Positions 19,244 to 27,933 are shown, numbered from the stretch's first letter. The stretch is 64,000 nt of DNA from JBEBGV01 sp040081265 (GCA_040081265.1 JBEBGV010000013.1:1-64000), one strand, 5' to 3'. Notes: generated by a model from the letters alone, not told the origin. Numbers and translations: made by a program.

Positions 19244-19909
19244 TCACCGCGCTGTGACGTCCTTGCGGCCGCGCGCCAGCGCCAAGACCTCGTCCTTGAA
19301 GTCTCTGGAGCCCAGCACGCGTTCAGCGGAGCGAAAGCGGTCCGTCAGCGCTGCATCGTCCGACCCGGCGGTGACGTGGCTCGCGTAGTCCGCCCTGAGG
19401 CTGGTCTCTGGGCCATCGCCGAACAGTCGGAGCGTGGCAGAGGCATCAAGGAACGCGGGGACAAGAGTGTGGCCAACAGTTGCGCGGTAACTGCTCCACG
19501 GCCAATCCTCCGGCCGTTTCGCCAGACCGGCTCGCACCGGATTCATGACTACGTATCGGGAGAGCGCGAGGAGATAGCCGTCCCGATCAACGACCTGGTC
19601 TTTGAAACGCCCTTGAAATACATGACCGACACGACCGTGCCTACGGTTCCACCACTGCCCGTAAGCGCCATTCAGCTGTCGGATCGCCTGTGAGATGTTC
19701 GGCAGAGCGGGCTCGATGGTCGCATGGTAGTGGTTGGGCATCACGCAGTAGTTCCAGCAGCGAATGCCCCAGCGGCTGAGGGAGTCTCCCAACAGGTAGG
19801 TGAACTGCCGATAGTCACAGTCGTCGAGGAAGATCGGCATCCGTCCGTTGCCGCGGGACATCACGTGACGAGTCAAACCCGGGGTCTGGATCCTGAGCTG
19901 GCGAGGCAT
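19244..19909 (-). CDS. REP-associated tyrosine transposase (RAYT, IS200-like Y1 family)
   Basis: About 221 aa from the ATG at 19909 (MPRQLRIQTPGLTRHVMSRGN is the family's usual start; a GC-rich extension to 19933 is possible). The metal-binding HUH motif is HYH in VMPNHYHATIEP, and the nucleophile tyrosine lies in the helix LALSRYVVMNPVRAGL. RAYTs process single-stranded DNA hairpins and are thought to spread REP elements. The gene sits alone between two inverted 11-bp repeat arrays (19069 and 20082), as a repeat/transposase unit would. The length is normal and no frame break is seen. Confidence 0.9.
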   Translation of the reverse strand: MPRQLRIQTPGLTRHVMSRGNGRMPIFLDDCDYRQFTYLLGDSLSRWGIRCWNYCVMPNHYHATIEPALPNISQAIRQLNGAYGQWWNRRHGRVGHVFQGRFKDQVVDRDGYLLALSRYVVMNPVRAGLAKRPEDWPWSSYRATVGHTLVPAFLDASATLRLFGDGPETSLRADYASHVTAGSDDAALTDRFRSAERVLGSRDFKDEVLALARGRKDVTAR

Positions 19910-20081
19910 GACGCGGGTCGCTTCACGTTTCACACCGACGCAGAGTCGCGCGATTCACGAGTAACGGTGTCGGCCGACGCGAGACGTACGCAATTCATGC
20001 ACGCTTCCAGGCCCAGGGGGCTGTGAGAAACGGCCGCGTGCTTGGCGACCCGTCCGAGCGCGGGGGGAGGCTGGGAACCGA

Positions 20082-20127
20082 GGGGTCTGACCCCGGTCTG
20101 ACCCCGGTCTGACCCTGGTCTGACCCC
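20082..20127. repeat. 11-bp repeat array, four units, inverse orientation
   Basis: Four units of GGTCTGACCC(C/T), the reverse complement of the unit at 19069. The 47 bases here are identical, unit variants included, to the array at 52064-52111. Confidence 0.95.
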
Positions 20128-20174
20128 TGATGGCCTGGTTTTGCAGTCAGGGGTAGCGTCGCGGACGTGACAGC

Positions 20175-21401
20175 CTAGTCTGCAGAGCGGCCGACCAGGT
20201 CGGTCGCGCCGCCTTCGTCGCTGGGTTGTCCGGGCAGGGGCAGAAGCTCACCGAGCACCCACGCGGGCCGTGCGGCGGTGAGCATGACGGCGGTTGACCA
20301 CGTCTTGTATCCGGGAAATTCGATCCGGACGGCTCGTGATCCGACGACGAGGTTGTCGAGGCGAAGTGGTGTCAGCCCCACGTCCTCATTGTTCAGATAG
20401 ACGCGCGCACCCGCGGGCTGCGACTCCACCCGCAATGAGCTTCGGTACAGCCCACCCGCCGGTACGCGCTCGACCGACTCCATCGTGGGTGAGCCCGGGA
20501 GTTCCTGGGGAATCACGATTTCCGGAGCGACGGCAGAAGCCACGTGGCGGGATGACAGCTGTCCGGCAGTACTTGCCATCACCGCCAGTGAACAGGCCGT
20601 GACGATTCCAAAGGCGAAAGGAAGGGAACGTGTCAGGTGCTTGCGCCACGGGAGCGTCGTCGCGGCGATCACGACCTCGGGCAGGAACGCCGACAGATCG
20701 TCAACCGAACTATTGGCGTGCGCCGCCGCTACTCGCTGCTCGACAATTCCCTCCGACTCGAATTCCCCATCCGACCCGGCGGACCTGGGAAAAATATCGG
20801 GTGTGCTCGTCTTCTCAGACCAAGACAGCCTCAGATGAATGACGTTGAGACGGTAGAACAGCGCTTCGTTGAACTCACCGGATGCAGCCCTGGCAGGCAG
20901 ATCGCCCGCGCCAACCATCACCCGCGCCCCTCCGACACCCCGGTTGCCCTGGGCCTGACATTCCGCCATCAGGTCGAGCACCAGCATCAACTCCCGCTGA
21001 AACGACGGAGTGGCGTGATCGATGTTGCCGATGAACAGGGTGCCGCCAGACGCCAGTCGGCCGGCCGCCAGCAGGTCGCCTTCCGGGCTCCCGCACCAGT
21101 AGTCGCCTCCAGCGTCGCAGGAGACGGCGATAAACGGGCCGCGATGGCGGGCGCTCTTCTGATGAATCGCCAGGGCGAGTCGCCGCGCACGTGCAGGGCC
21201 GCCGCTGATGAGGACGGGTGTATCGAGCCGAATGGCCAACCCCTGGTCCGTGCGGAGTTCCACCAGAACCTCCGAAGTGATGCGAGTGGTCAGATTGAGT
21301 GTGTGGACGACGAAGTGAGTGCGGAGCGCCAGAGAGCAACCGTTATGCCAAAGCACAGCTCGTGCGCACGTTGGGCATCGCGTGCACGGGTCATGATTCA
21401 A
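20175..21401 (-). CDS. Membrane-anchored degenerate sigma-54-type AAA+ protein with zinc-ribbon-like N-terminus and PEGA domain
   Basis: About 408 aa from a TTG at 21401, chosen to leave a promoter gap to the divergent SH3 gene; the frame is open to 21596. Residues 6-12 read CTRCPTC, possibly a zinc knuckle. Residues about 60-200 align by eye with sigma-54 activator AAA+ domains (VLISGGPARARR for Walker A, SGGTLFIGNID for Walker B, EFNEALFYRLNVI for the arginine region). But the Walker A lysine, the Walker B acidic pair and the GAFTGA loop are missing. A membrane segment (about 260-282) and a PEGA domain (SQPAGARVYLNNEDVGLTP) follow. Probably a non-ATPase regulator spanning the inner membrane. 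Confidence 0.7.
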   Translation of the reverse strand: MNHDPCTRCPTCARAVLWHNGCSLALRTHFVVHTLNLTTRITSEVLVELRTDQGLAIRLDTPVLISGGPARARRLALAIHQKSARHRGPFIAVSCDAGGDYWCGSPEGDLLAAGRLASGGTLFIGNIDHATPSFQRELMLVLDLMAECQAQGNRGVGGARVMVGAGDLPARAASGEFNEALFYRLNVIHLRLSWSEKTSTPDIFPRSAGSDGEFESEGIVEQRVAAAHANSSVDDLSAFLPEVVIAATTLPWRKHLTRSLPFAFGIVTACSLAVMASTAGQLSSRHVASAVAPEIVIPQELPGSPTMESVERVPAGGLYRSSLRVESQPAGARVYLNNEDVGLTPLRLDNLVVGSRAVRIEFPGYKTWSTAVMLTAARPAWVLGELLPLPGQPSDEGGATDLVGRSAD

Positions 21402-21477
21402 CCCACGAACCGGTAGAATCGACGCGCAAGGTGGGCGAGGGCGAAGACGCGCACTCCGCCTCGCACGAGAGGCGGCG

Positions 21478-22197
21478 ATGGTAGGAACACGATCCGCTCG
21501 CAGGATGAGACAGCTGATCGCGATCGCCAGTCTCATGTGGCTCACTGCCAGCGGGCTCGTTGCTGTGCCGCAGGCCCAGGCAGTGACACCCGCCACGCCG
21601 TGCGTGCGTGATGGTCAGGCTCCAACGCTCAGGCCGACAGACGGCGCCACTACCCGGTTGGACTTCCTTGAGTTCCGGCGGCGCCTGCAAGCCGTTGTCG
21701 CCGCGCGCGACGAAGCCGGACTCGTGAGTGCCCTCGATCCGGCGGTGCGGGTGGACTTTGGCGGCGGCGGTGGCGTCGACGATTTCCGCCGTGCGCATCT
21801 GGGCGCGGCTGCAGGTGAGTTCTGGGCGGAGTTCGGTCGCATCCTCGCGTCTGGCGGGAACTTCATCGAGCCGGGGGTATTCGCCGCGCCCTACGTGTAC
21901 GCGAGTTGGCCCGAGGACCTCGATGCCTTTGAGTGCCTTGCGGTGACCGGCACGTCGGTACGCCTGCGGGAGGCGCCCGGACGTGGTGCGAGCGTCATTG
22001 GTGCGCTCGACTATGCCATCGTTCAGACGGTAAACGACTCACGACCAGACGTTGCAGGATGGCGGCGTGTACGCACCGCCAAGGGTAGAACTGGGTATGT
22101 GGCGGAGCAGTACCTCCGAAGCCCGATCGATCATCGCGCGCTCTTCGGAGTCAGCGACCGACGCTGGCGGCTGACCGCCTATCTCGCTGGCGACTGA
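21478..22197 (+). CDS. Secreted SH3-domain protein
   Basis: 239 aa with a signal peptide (LIAIASLMWLTASGLVAVPQAQA; a start at the second Met, 21505, is equally possible). The C-terminus carries a bacterial SH3 domain (GTSVRLREAPGRGASVIGAL...GWRRVRTAKGRTGYV). The middle part is like small Acidobacterial and proteobacterial proteins of unknown function found with SH3 domains. It is likely periplasmic and may bind peptidoglycan. It is divergent from the PEGA protein; a TAGAAT -10-like sequence lies at 21413-21418. Confidence 0.8.
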   Translation: MVGTRSARRMRQLIAIASLMWLTASGLVAVPQAQAVTPATPCVRDGQAPTLRPTDGATTRLDFLEFRRRLQAVVAARDEAGLVSALDPAVRVDFGGGGGVDDFRRAHLGAAAGEFWAEFGRILASGGNFIEPGVFAAPYVYASWPEDLDAFECLAVTGTSVRLREAPGRGASVIGALDYAIVQTVNDSRPDVAGWRRVRTAKGRTGYVAEQYLRSPIDHRALFGVSDRRWRLTAYLAGD

Positions 22198-22286
22198 CGC
22201 CCATTCGATCAGACCCGGGGCCTGACGGTTATTCGTGAGGCGCGCCTGCTGGAACGGATTCAAGCCAGCGTCGGCGCCGAAAAAGG

Positions 22287-22363
22287 TGGTGCGCCCTGCA
22301 CGATTCGAACGTGCGACCTCCTGGTTCGTAGCCAGACGCTCTATCCAGCTGAGCTAAGGGCGC
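22287..22363 (-). tRNA. tRNA-Arg (anticodon ACG)
   Basis: 77 bases with encoded CCA. The 7-bp acceptor stem GCGCCCT/AGGGCGC, D arm (TAGCTCAGCTGGATAGAGC), anticodon loop CTACGAA giving ACG, and T arm with GTTCGAATC all form correctly on the minus strand. The ACG anticodon is normally read as ICG after deamination. No integrase or attachment-site duplication is next to it. Confidence 0.97.
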
Positions 22364-22450
22364 GAGGGGTAGTGTTGTTCGTGCACCCCCTCTGGCGAGG
22401 AACGCAGGGCGCACAAACCGCTACTATAACACGTCACTTCCCACCTCCCC

Positions 22451-22957
22451 ATGCCCGCCAACTACTCGCTTTCGACCTGGGTCTGGGTGCCGCTTCGCCG
22501 TGAAACGGTGTTCCCCTTCTTCGCCGACGCCAGCAACCTGGAACGGATTACTCCTCCGATCCTCAGCTTCCGGGTCCTGACGCCACCCCCCATCACCATG
22601 CGTCCGGGAACCTTGATCGACTACCGCATCGGACTGCGCGGGATCCCCATGAAGTGGCGCACGGAAATCACGGCCTGGGACCCGCCCTCGAGCTTCGTCG
22701 ACACCCAGCTCCGCGGACCCTACAGGCAGTGGATTCACACGCACACCTTCGAGGAGCAGGATGGGGGCACGCTCATCAAAGACGACGTGCGCTACAGCCT
22801 GCCAGGACCCGCCGCAATTGGACGCATCGTCAACCGGTTCCTGGTCCAGCCCGACGTCATCCGCATCTTCGAGTTCAGGCACACGGCGCTTGCCGAGGCG
22901 CTGGGCGTGGCTGAACGGACCCGCGTCGGTGCGGTGACGATCAAGCCAGCACCGTGA
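22451..22957 (+). CDS. SRPBCC-fold (polyketide cyclase/START-like) protein
   Basis: 168 aa, one START-like domain: opening YSLSTWVWVPLRRETVFPFFADASNLERITPP, then PMKWRTEI and the closing GPAAIGRIVNRFLVQPDVIRIFEFR typical of the COG4276 group. Proteins of this fold bind a hydrophobic ligand in a deep pocket. No signal peptide or membrane segment is present. The ligand is unknown. Confidence 0.85.
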   Translation: MPANYSLSTWVWVPLRRETVFPFFADASNLERITPPILSFRVLTPPPITMRPGTLIDYRIGLRGIPMKWRTEITAWDPPSSFVDTQLRGPYRQWIHTHTFEEQDGGTLIKDDVRYSLPGPAAIGRIVNRFLVQPDVIRIFEFRHTALAEALGVAERTRVGAVTIKPAP

Positions 22958-22962
22958 ACGAT

Positions 22963-22987
22963 GCCGGGACCTGCGGACCCGGCCTAC
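22963..22987. repeat. GC-rich intergenic hairpin, CCTAC family
   Basis: GCCGGGACC-TGC-GGACCCGGC with one mismatch, followed by CTAC. It lies just after the SRPBCC stop and runs directly into a heptamer array. Confidence 0.7.
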
Positions 22988-22995
22988 TTTCTGTC

Positions 22996-23030
22996 TACCG
23001 CTTACTGCCCACTGCCTACGGCCGACTGTC
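22996..23030. repeat. Degenerate heptamer array upstream of moaB
   Basis: Five 7-bp units (TACCGCT, TACTGCC, CACTGCC, TACGGCC, GACTGTC) in the same orientation as the array at 16791 and opposite to the one at 23552, so the moaB gene is bracketed by inverted copies. Confidence 0.8.
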
Positions 23031-23042
23031 ATAATCGCTCTT

Positions 23043-23546
23043 GTGAGCCAGTCACAGCACAAGGCGGTCGCCCCTCCGTCGGTCATGTGTTACGTGCTGA
23101 CGGTGAGCGATACGCGGACGCCGGATACCGACACAAGCGGTCGCGCCATTCGCCAGATGCTCGAGGACGCCGGACACCACGTCGCCGGGGCGACTATCGT
23201 GCCGGACGAACCGTCGATGGTCGCAGACGCGGTGCGTCGCGAGATCCTCCTGCCCAACACGCAGGTGGTGATCATCACCGGCGGCACCGGCCTCACGTCG
23301 CGAGATGGGAGCTACGAAGCAGTGAACGGGCTGCTCGAGAAGCGCCTCGACGGCTTCGGCGAACTCTTTCGCATGCTCAGCTACCAGGACATCGGACCCG
23401 CAGCCATGCTGAGCCGCGCCACCGCAGGAGCGGCAGGTGGCACCGCCATCTTTCTGCTGCCGGGTTCTGAGAAGGCCGTGCGCCTGGCGATGGACAAGCT
23501 CATCCTCCCCGAGATCGGCCACGTCGTGCAGCAGGTAAGCAAGTGA
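23043..23546 (+). CDS. moaB: Molybdopterin adenylyltransferase-like MoaB/Mog protein
   Basis: 167 aa from a GTG start. The molybdopterin-binding fold motifs are clear: VLTVSDTRTPDTDTSG, VIITGGTGLTSRD and the PGSEKAVRLAM ending. MoaB/Mog proteins adenylate molybdopterin before metal insertion. The partner moeA follows 73 bases later. A CATAAT element at 23030-23035 is a possible -10, which would place transcription start almost at the GTG. The gene is flanked by inverted heptamer arrays. Confidence 0.92.
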   Translation: MSQSQHKAVAPPSVMCYVLTVSDTRTPDTDTSGRAIRQMLEDAGHHVAGATIVPDEPSMVADAVRREILLPNTQVVIITGGTGLTSRDGSYEAVNGLLEKRLDGFGELFRMLSYQDIGPAAMLSRATAGAAGGTAIFLLPGSEKAVRLAMDKLILPEIGHVVQQVSK

Positions 23547-23551
23547 CACGG

Positions 23552-23619
<68 letters not shown>

Positions 23620-24843
23620 ATGACTGGAACAAGAATGCGGCCGTTCGGCCGCACGATACCGCTGGAGGACGCGCGCGTCATCATCGACGCGGCGATTCAG
23701 CCCATCACACGAACGGTGCGGGTACCGCTCGATTCCGCGCTCGGTCGCGTGCTCGCGAGTCCCATCATCGCGCAGGCCGACGTCCCGCCCTTCTCGCGCG
23801 CCGGCATGGATGGCTACGCCGTGCAGGCCGGAGACACCGTGGGAGCGACGCGTGCCTCAGCGCGAACGCTCGACTGCATCGGACAGATCTTCACCGGCGA
23901 CGCGCCTGCCTTCGCCATCGGCCCAGGTCAGTGCGTCGAGATCGCCACCGGCGCACCGATGCCGGTCGGCGCCGATGCGGTAGTGATGGTCGAAGAGACG
24001 TTCAGGGCCGGACAGGCGGTGCAGATCTTCTCGGCGGTCACTGCGAGCCAGAACGTCGGCCGCCAGGGCGCCGACATCCGCTCCGGACAGACGGTGCTCC
24101 TCGACGGCGATCTTCTGAACCCGAGCCGGATCGGCGCCGCCGCCGCACTCGGCGTCGCCGAGGTCACCGTCTACGACGCGCCGCGCGTGACGATTCTCTC
24201 GACCGGCAACGAGATCATCGAGCCCGGCCAGCCGCTCGGGCCCGGCCAGATCTATGACATCAACCGCTTCAGCCTGTCTGCACTGGTCACCGACAACGGC
24301 GGCGTGCCAATCGCACGACGCACCGCTCGCGACACAATCGAAGACCTCGAGCGCGCGGTGGACGAGTGCCAGGCCGATGACCTGATTCTGTTTTCAGGAG
24401 GCAGTTCGGTCGGCGAGCGCGACCTGATCCTCGACGTCCTGCAGAAACGCGGCACGATGCTCTTTCACGGCCTGGCCGTGAAACCCGGCAAGCCCACGGC
24501 GTTTGGCCGACTCGGCACGACGACGTTCTTCGGTCTTCCCGGCTACCCGACCTCGTGCCTCTCGAACGCGTATATCTTCGTCGCGCCGGCGCTGCGCAAG
24601 CTCGCGCGCCTGCCACCCCGCCGCGAGCGCACGGTCACGCTTCCGCTGGCAAGCCGTGTCGTATCAGCCACAGGTCGCCACCAGTTCCTCACGGTTCGCA
24701 TTGTCGATGGCTTGGCGGTGCCGGCCTTCAAGGGCTCCGGCGACATCACGAGCATGTCGCAGGCCGATGGCTACATCGAGATCCCGCTCGACGTCGAATC
24801 AGTCGACGCGGGCACACGCGTGGAGGTCACACTCTTTGTATGA
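23620..24843 (+). CDS. moeA: Molybdopterin molybdotransferase MoeA
   Basis: 407 aa from the ATG at 23620, with a second candidate at 23635 (MRPFGRTIPLEDA), which fits the family start as well. Domains: MoeA N-terminal (SRAGMDGYAV, FTGDAP, ATGAPMPVGADAVVM), the MoaB-like molybdopterin-binding core (VTILSTGNEI, ILFSGGSSVGERD, FGLPGYPTSC) and the C-terminal barrel. It inserts molybdate into adenylated molybdopterin. The stop overlaps the next start (ATGA). Confidence 0.95.
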   Translation: MTGTRMRPFGRTIPLEDARVIIDAAIQPITRTVRVPLDSALGRVLASPIIAQADVPPFSRAGMDGYAVQAGDTVGATRASARTLDCIGQIFTGDAPAFAIGPGQCVEIATGAPMPVGADAVVMVEETFRAGQAVQIFSAVTASQNVGRQGADIRSGQTVLLDGDLLNPSRIGAAAALGVAEVTVYDAPRVTILSTGNEIIEPGQPLGPGQIYDINRFSLSALVTDNGGVPIARRTARDTIEDLERAVDECQADDLILFSGGSSVGERDLILDVLQKRGTMLFHGLAVKPGKPTAFGRLGTTTFFGLPGYPTSCLSNAYIFVAPALRKLARLPPRRERTVTLPLASRVVSATGRHQFLTVRIVDGLAVPAFKGSGDITSMSQADGYIEIPLDVESVDAGTRVEVTLFV

Positions 24844-25199
24844 GTGACGCACAACAGAAGATTGCCTCGTCCATCGGTGTCGACGTCGCCACGCGTCACA
24901 TCCTGCTCTGCTGCGACCAGACGACGCCCAAGTGCTGCGACAAGGCGCGCAGCATGGAAGCCTGGGAGTATCTGAAGCGACGGCTGAAGGAGCTGAAGCT
25001 CTCCGAGCAGGGCGGGATCCTTCGCACCAAGGCCAACTGCCTGCGCATCTGTGAGGGTGGCCCGATCGCGGTCGTGTATCCAGAAGGGACGTGGTACGGC
25101 GAGTGCGACGCGCCGGTGCTCGAGCGCATCATTCAGGAACACCTGATCGGCGGGAAGCCGGTGCAGGAGTTCGTGATTGTCGAACGGCGATTGGGATAG
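24840..25199 (+). CDS. Thioredoxin-like [2Fe-2S] ferredoxin-domain protein
   Basis: 119 aa from the ATG at 24840, which overlaps the moeA stop (ATGA) and decides the start over the longer upstream frame. It resembles the (2Fe-2S) ferredoxin domain proteins of about 100-120 aa, with the cysteines in LLCCDQTTPKCCD and KANCLRICEGGP and the ending VYPEGTWYG. Coupling to moeA suggests an electron-transfer role near molybdoenzymes, but this is inference. Confidence 0.85.
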   Translation: MSDAQQKIASSIGVDVATRHILLCCDQTTPKCCDKARSMEAWEYLKRRLKELKLSEQGGILRTKANCLRICEGGPIAVVYPEGTWYGECDAPVLERIIQEHLIGGKPVQEFVIVERRLG

Positions 25200-25201
25200 C
25201 C

Positions 25202-25223
25202 GGCGGGGGTCCGCGGACCCGCC
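25202..25223. repeat. GC-rich intergenic hairpin between convergent genes
   Basis: GGCGGG(G)GTCC-GC-GGACCCGCC followed by CTACGTACGG. It exactly fills the space between the stop of the ferredoxin-like gene and the convergent stop of the ligase-like gene, so it could terminate both. Confidence 0.75.
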
Positions 25224-26444
25224 CTACGTACGGACCGTGCTTTCCTGCCGCAATGCGGCGAACGGAACGGTGACGAGGACCAGAAACAGCATCAGGAACT
25301 CGGAATCCCCGAAATTGTGCTCGAAGAGGCCGGCCGCAAGCATGGCGGCCACCGCAGCGAGTCCCGTCGCAGCCAGCGTCCGATCGGGATGCGTGCGGAA
25401 CACACGCACCAGCGACGTCATCAGCGACACGACCAGCCACACCCATGCCGCCAGCGCGAGGAGCCCGCGCTCAGCCGCGATCTGCACCGGCACATTGTGC
25501 AGGTGCACATTCACCGCCTTCACGGCATCGGGCTGCCGATACTGCGGGTAGACGCGTTCGATCATGTTGGGCCCGACGCCGGTGAGCGGATGATCCTTCA
25601 CGATGGCCACCCCCATCTTGACCATCGCCACGCGATCGCGATTGGTCGGATCCTTCAGATCGAAGGTAGACGCCATCCGCTGAGCAATCCCGTTGGGCGC
25701 CGCGGCAAAAAACAGCGCCACGACAATGGGAATGGCGCCGACGAGGCGGAAGTCCCGCAGCACGAACAGCAGGCTGACGCCGATGCACGCGCCCACCCAG
25801 GCGCTTCGGGTGAAGGTCACCGCCAGCGCGACGATCAGGGCCGGCATGATGAGCGCCGGCCACGTCCGGTTCCTGTGACCGAATACCAGCCGCGCGACCG
25901 CCGCGCACACGACCAGCATCAACAGTCCCGAATAGGTCATGTAGTGACCAAGCGAACCGTGCGGACGCTGGCCGAGGAAGTCGTACTCGAGAATGCCGTA
26001 CTGGACGATACCGAGCGCAGCGGTGACGGCACCGACTGACAGGATGACGTCCACGACCGTCGACGCCCTGCGTCCGCGCGCGAGGTTGTAGACCAGCGGT
26101 ACGGCGACAAAGAGCAGCAGCTTCTTGATCGGCTGGAAGCTGGTGACGAAGTCGGCCGAAAACGCGACCGACAGGATCGACGCGGCGGCGTAGGCCACGA
26201 GCGGCCAGAAGAGCGCTGGCACCGCCGGCCATTCCCTGTCGCGCGCGAGCTGCACGACCCAGCACAGGACAGTCGCCGCAAGCAGCGCCTGCGCAACCAC
26301 GATCGACACCTGCACGGCTGCGACAAAACCCAGCAGCAGGAGGACGGTTATCTTGTCGAGAAGCGGCGCGGCATGGGCGCCGCGGAGGCCCGTATTGTCT
26401 CGGCGAGACAGCACACCGTTGGCCGGAATCGAAGTGGCACTCAT
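25224..26444 (-). CDS. O-antigen ligase-like (WaaL/Wzy superfamily) membrane protein
   Basis: 406 aa with about ten hydrophobic helices and the O-antigen-ligase pattern: a large periplasmic loop holding PLTGVGPNMIERVYPQYR and HLHNVPVQIAAERGLLAL. Such proteins join polysaccharide to lipid A core or a protein acceptor, or polymerise glycans. No other glycan gene is near. The stop is downstream of the lytic transglycosylase gene on the same strand; that gene ends where this one starts (ATGA). Confidence 0.87.
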   Translation of the reverse strand: MSATSIPANGVLSRRDNTGLRGAHAAPLLDKITVLLLLGFVAAVQVSIVVAQALLAATVLCWVVQLARDREWPAVPALFWPLVAYAAASILSVAFSADFVTSFQPIKKLLLFVAVPLVYNLARGRRASTVVDVILSVGAVTAALGIVQYGILEYDFLGQRPHGSLGHYMTYSGLLMLVVCAAVARLVFGHRNRTWPALIMPALIVALAVTFTRSAWVGACIGVSLLFVLRDFRLVGAIPIVVALFFAAAPNGIAQRMASTFDLKDPTNRDRVAMVKMGVAIVKDHPLTGVGPNMIERVYPQYRQPDAVKAVNVHLHNVPVQIAAERGLLALAAWVWLVVSLMTSLVRVFRTHPDRTLAATGLAAVAAMLAAGLFEHNFGDSEFLMLFLVLVTVPFAALRQESTVRT

Positions 26445-27478
26445 GAGTGCCCGACAAGTCTACCGGGTTTCGAGTCGCCGCGCACCGGGCCACGGGGCGG
26501 GTTTTTCAGCCTCGTGAGCACGCGGGCGACATACTCCCTGGTCTCGCCGTACAGGCCCGTCTGGCCTCTGGCATAGCGCTCCGCAAACCCGGGTCCGGCG
26601 TTATAGGCGACCAGCGCCAGCTCGACCTTGCCGAACGTCTTCAGCAGCTGCGCGAAGTAGCGAACGCCGCCCTCGATGTTTTGCTCCGGAATCAGCGGGT
26701 TGACGCCGAGTTCGCGTGCCGTGCCCGGCATCAGCTGCATCAGACCGATAGCCCCCGCTTTCGATCTCGCCAGCGGATTGAAGTCCGACTCGGTGGCAAT
26801 GATCGCCCGGACAATCGCCGACTCGACCTGGTGCAGGGCGGCGTAGCGTTCGATGAATGCGTCAAAAGCGCCGGGCACACCGCGCAACACCTCTCCGGGA
26901 GTCGGCCTGGGCGTTGTGAACATCGCCCGCACCTGCGTGTATTCGCGGTCCAGGTAATCAGCCGCCGCCTGGCGGTCCACGCCGACGGCGATCATCTGCC
27001 TCGCCCGATCGAGCGCCCGCTGGCTGATGCGCTGCGTCAGCACATCGGCCACCTCGCGGGCCGAGTACCCCAGCGCGAGCAGCCGTTCGGCCGCCGCGTC
27101 GCGGCTCGCTACTCCGCGAGTCGCGGGCACGTTCAGCGCCTTGCCTTTCAGCGACGCGTCCACAACCTCTTCAAAGGTCGGCGCCTGGCCTGACGCAGTC
27201 CCGGTCACGGCAGCAAGCAGGATCGAAACATCCGTCCAGGCACCCACCAGCTCACCGGCGCTCATGGACTCACGGCGCCTGGCCACGCTCTGGAACAGCC
27301 GCCGCACGCTGGAGAGGTCGAGCACGCCGGCCTGGATCACAGAAGAACCGCCCCGTCCGGCTCTCGGCGTCCCTCCACGGCCCGCCTGGGCGACGGCATC
27401 GGTCACGCCGGCGGCCAGCAGAGCTGCGAGGACCACGCAGGGCACGAGAACGATCGGTCGGAGGGCGGGAACGCGCAC
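26441..27478 (-). CDS. Lytic murein transglycosylase (SLT domain)
   Basis: 345 aa from a GTG start with a signal peptide (LVPCVVLAALLAAGVTDAVAQ). The C-terminal SLT domain shows the catalytic Glu in IIATESDFNP, then AIGLMQLMPGTA, GGVRYFAQLL and ALVAYNAGPG. The N-terminal 180 residues, with a helical VGAWTD region, are not a domain I recognise. It cleaves peptidoglycan glycan strands in the periplasm. Translational coupling with the ligase-like gene hints at joint envelope assembly. Confidence 0.92.
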   Translation of the reverse strand: MRVPALRPIVLVPCVVLAALLAAGVTDAVAQAGRGGTPRAGRGGSSVIQAGVLDLSSVRRLFQSVARRRESMSAGELVGAWTDVSILLAAVTGTASGQAPTFEEVVDASLKGKALNVPATRGVASRDAAAERLLALGYSAREVADVLTQRISQRALDRARQMIAVGVDRQAAADYLDREYTQVRAMFTTPRPTPGEVLRGVPGAFDAFIERYAALHQVESAIVRAIIATESDFNPLARSKAGAIGLMQLMPGTARELGVNPLIPEQNIEGGVRYFAQLLKTFGKVELALVAYNAGPGFAERYARGQTGLYGETREYVARVLTRLKNPPRGPVRGDSKPGRLVGHS

Positions 27479-27609
27479 GGGTTTGGGCCAGATCGCTTAT
27501 CGGCGCGGCCGGCCCGATTCTGCACGCCCGGCGGATGAACCGGAATTAATCGTGTGTTCATCAGCGCCTCAGGCCCGCTACGTCAAATCACTGCAGGAGG
27601 ACATCAACC

Positions 27610-27933
27610 ATGCGCACATCACGTCTCGTCATCGCGCTCTCCACGCTTCTTGCCATCACGCCCCTCGCGGCCAGGGCGGCCGGCCCCGACAAATCCCCGG
27701 CCCTGCATGCGACCACCGGAACGGTGAAGTCGGTCGACGCCACCACGCTCGTCATCACCCGCACCGACGGCAGCAGGCAGGATGTGTCGTTCACGCTGAA
27801 CCCGTCGACCAGACGGGACGGCTCGATCGTGGCCGGAGCACCGGTCTCGGTTCGGTATCAGGACGAAGGCCGGACGCACGTGGCCACGGCCGTTGCCGTG
27901 CGTCCGGCGTCCAACCAGACAGCCCACAAGTAA
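27610..27933 (+). CDS. Small secreted protein, single beta-domain
   Basis: 107 aa with a strong ribosome site (GCAGGAGGA, 9-12 bases upstream) and a signal peptide (LVIALSTLLAITPLAARAAG). The remaining 80 residues (TGTVKSVDATTLVITRTDGS...VSVRYQDEGRTHVATAVAVRP) look like the small OB-like DUF5666-type beta domains found in secreted proteins. It lies 32 bases before the HtrA gene, so both are probably one transcript and it may be a periplasmic stress protein. Confidence 0.75.
   Translation: MRTSRLVIALSTLLAITPLAARAAGPDKSPALHATTGTVKSVDATTLVITRTDGSRQDVSFTLNPSTRRDGSIVAGAPVSVRYQDEGRTHVATAVAVRPASNQTAHK

Larger units (their letters stand above)
19069..20127 (-). mobile_element. Putative RAYT unit bounded by inverted 11-bp arrays
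   Basis: The transposase gene is flanked by ten repeat units on one side and four on the other, in inverted orientation. No target duplication or classical IS ends are seen. Calling this a single mobile unit is inference from the layout; the arrays may instead be substrates scattered by the enzyme. Confidence 0.5.

Noticed and set aside
22207..22223. TCAGACCCGGGGCCTGA as a fifth 11-bp repeat array or terminator
   Set aside because: Only one partial unit with weak pairing, no tandem copies and no T-run.
22287..22363. tRNA-Arg as an integration site of a genomic island
   Set aside because: No integrase, no repeated tRNA end and no change in gene type around it within the window.
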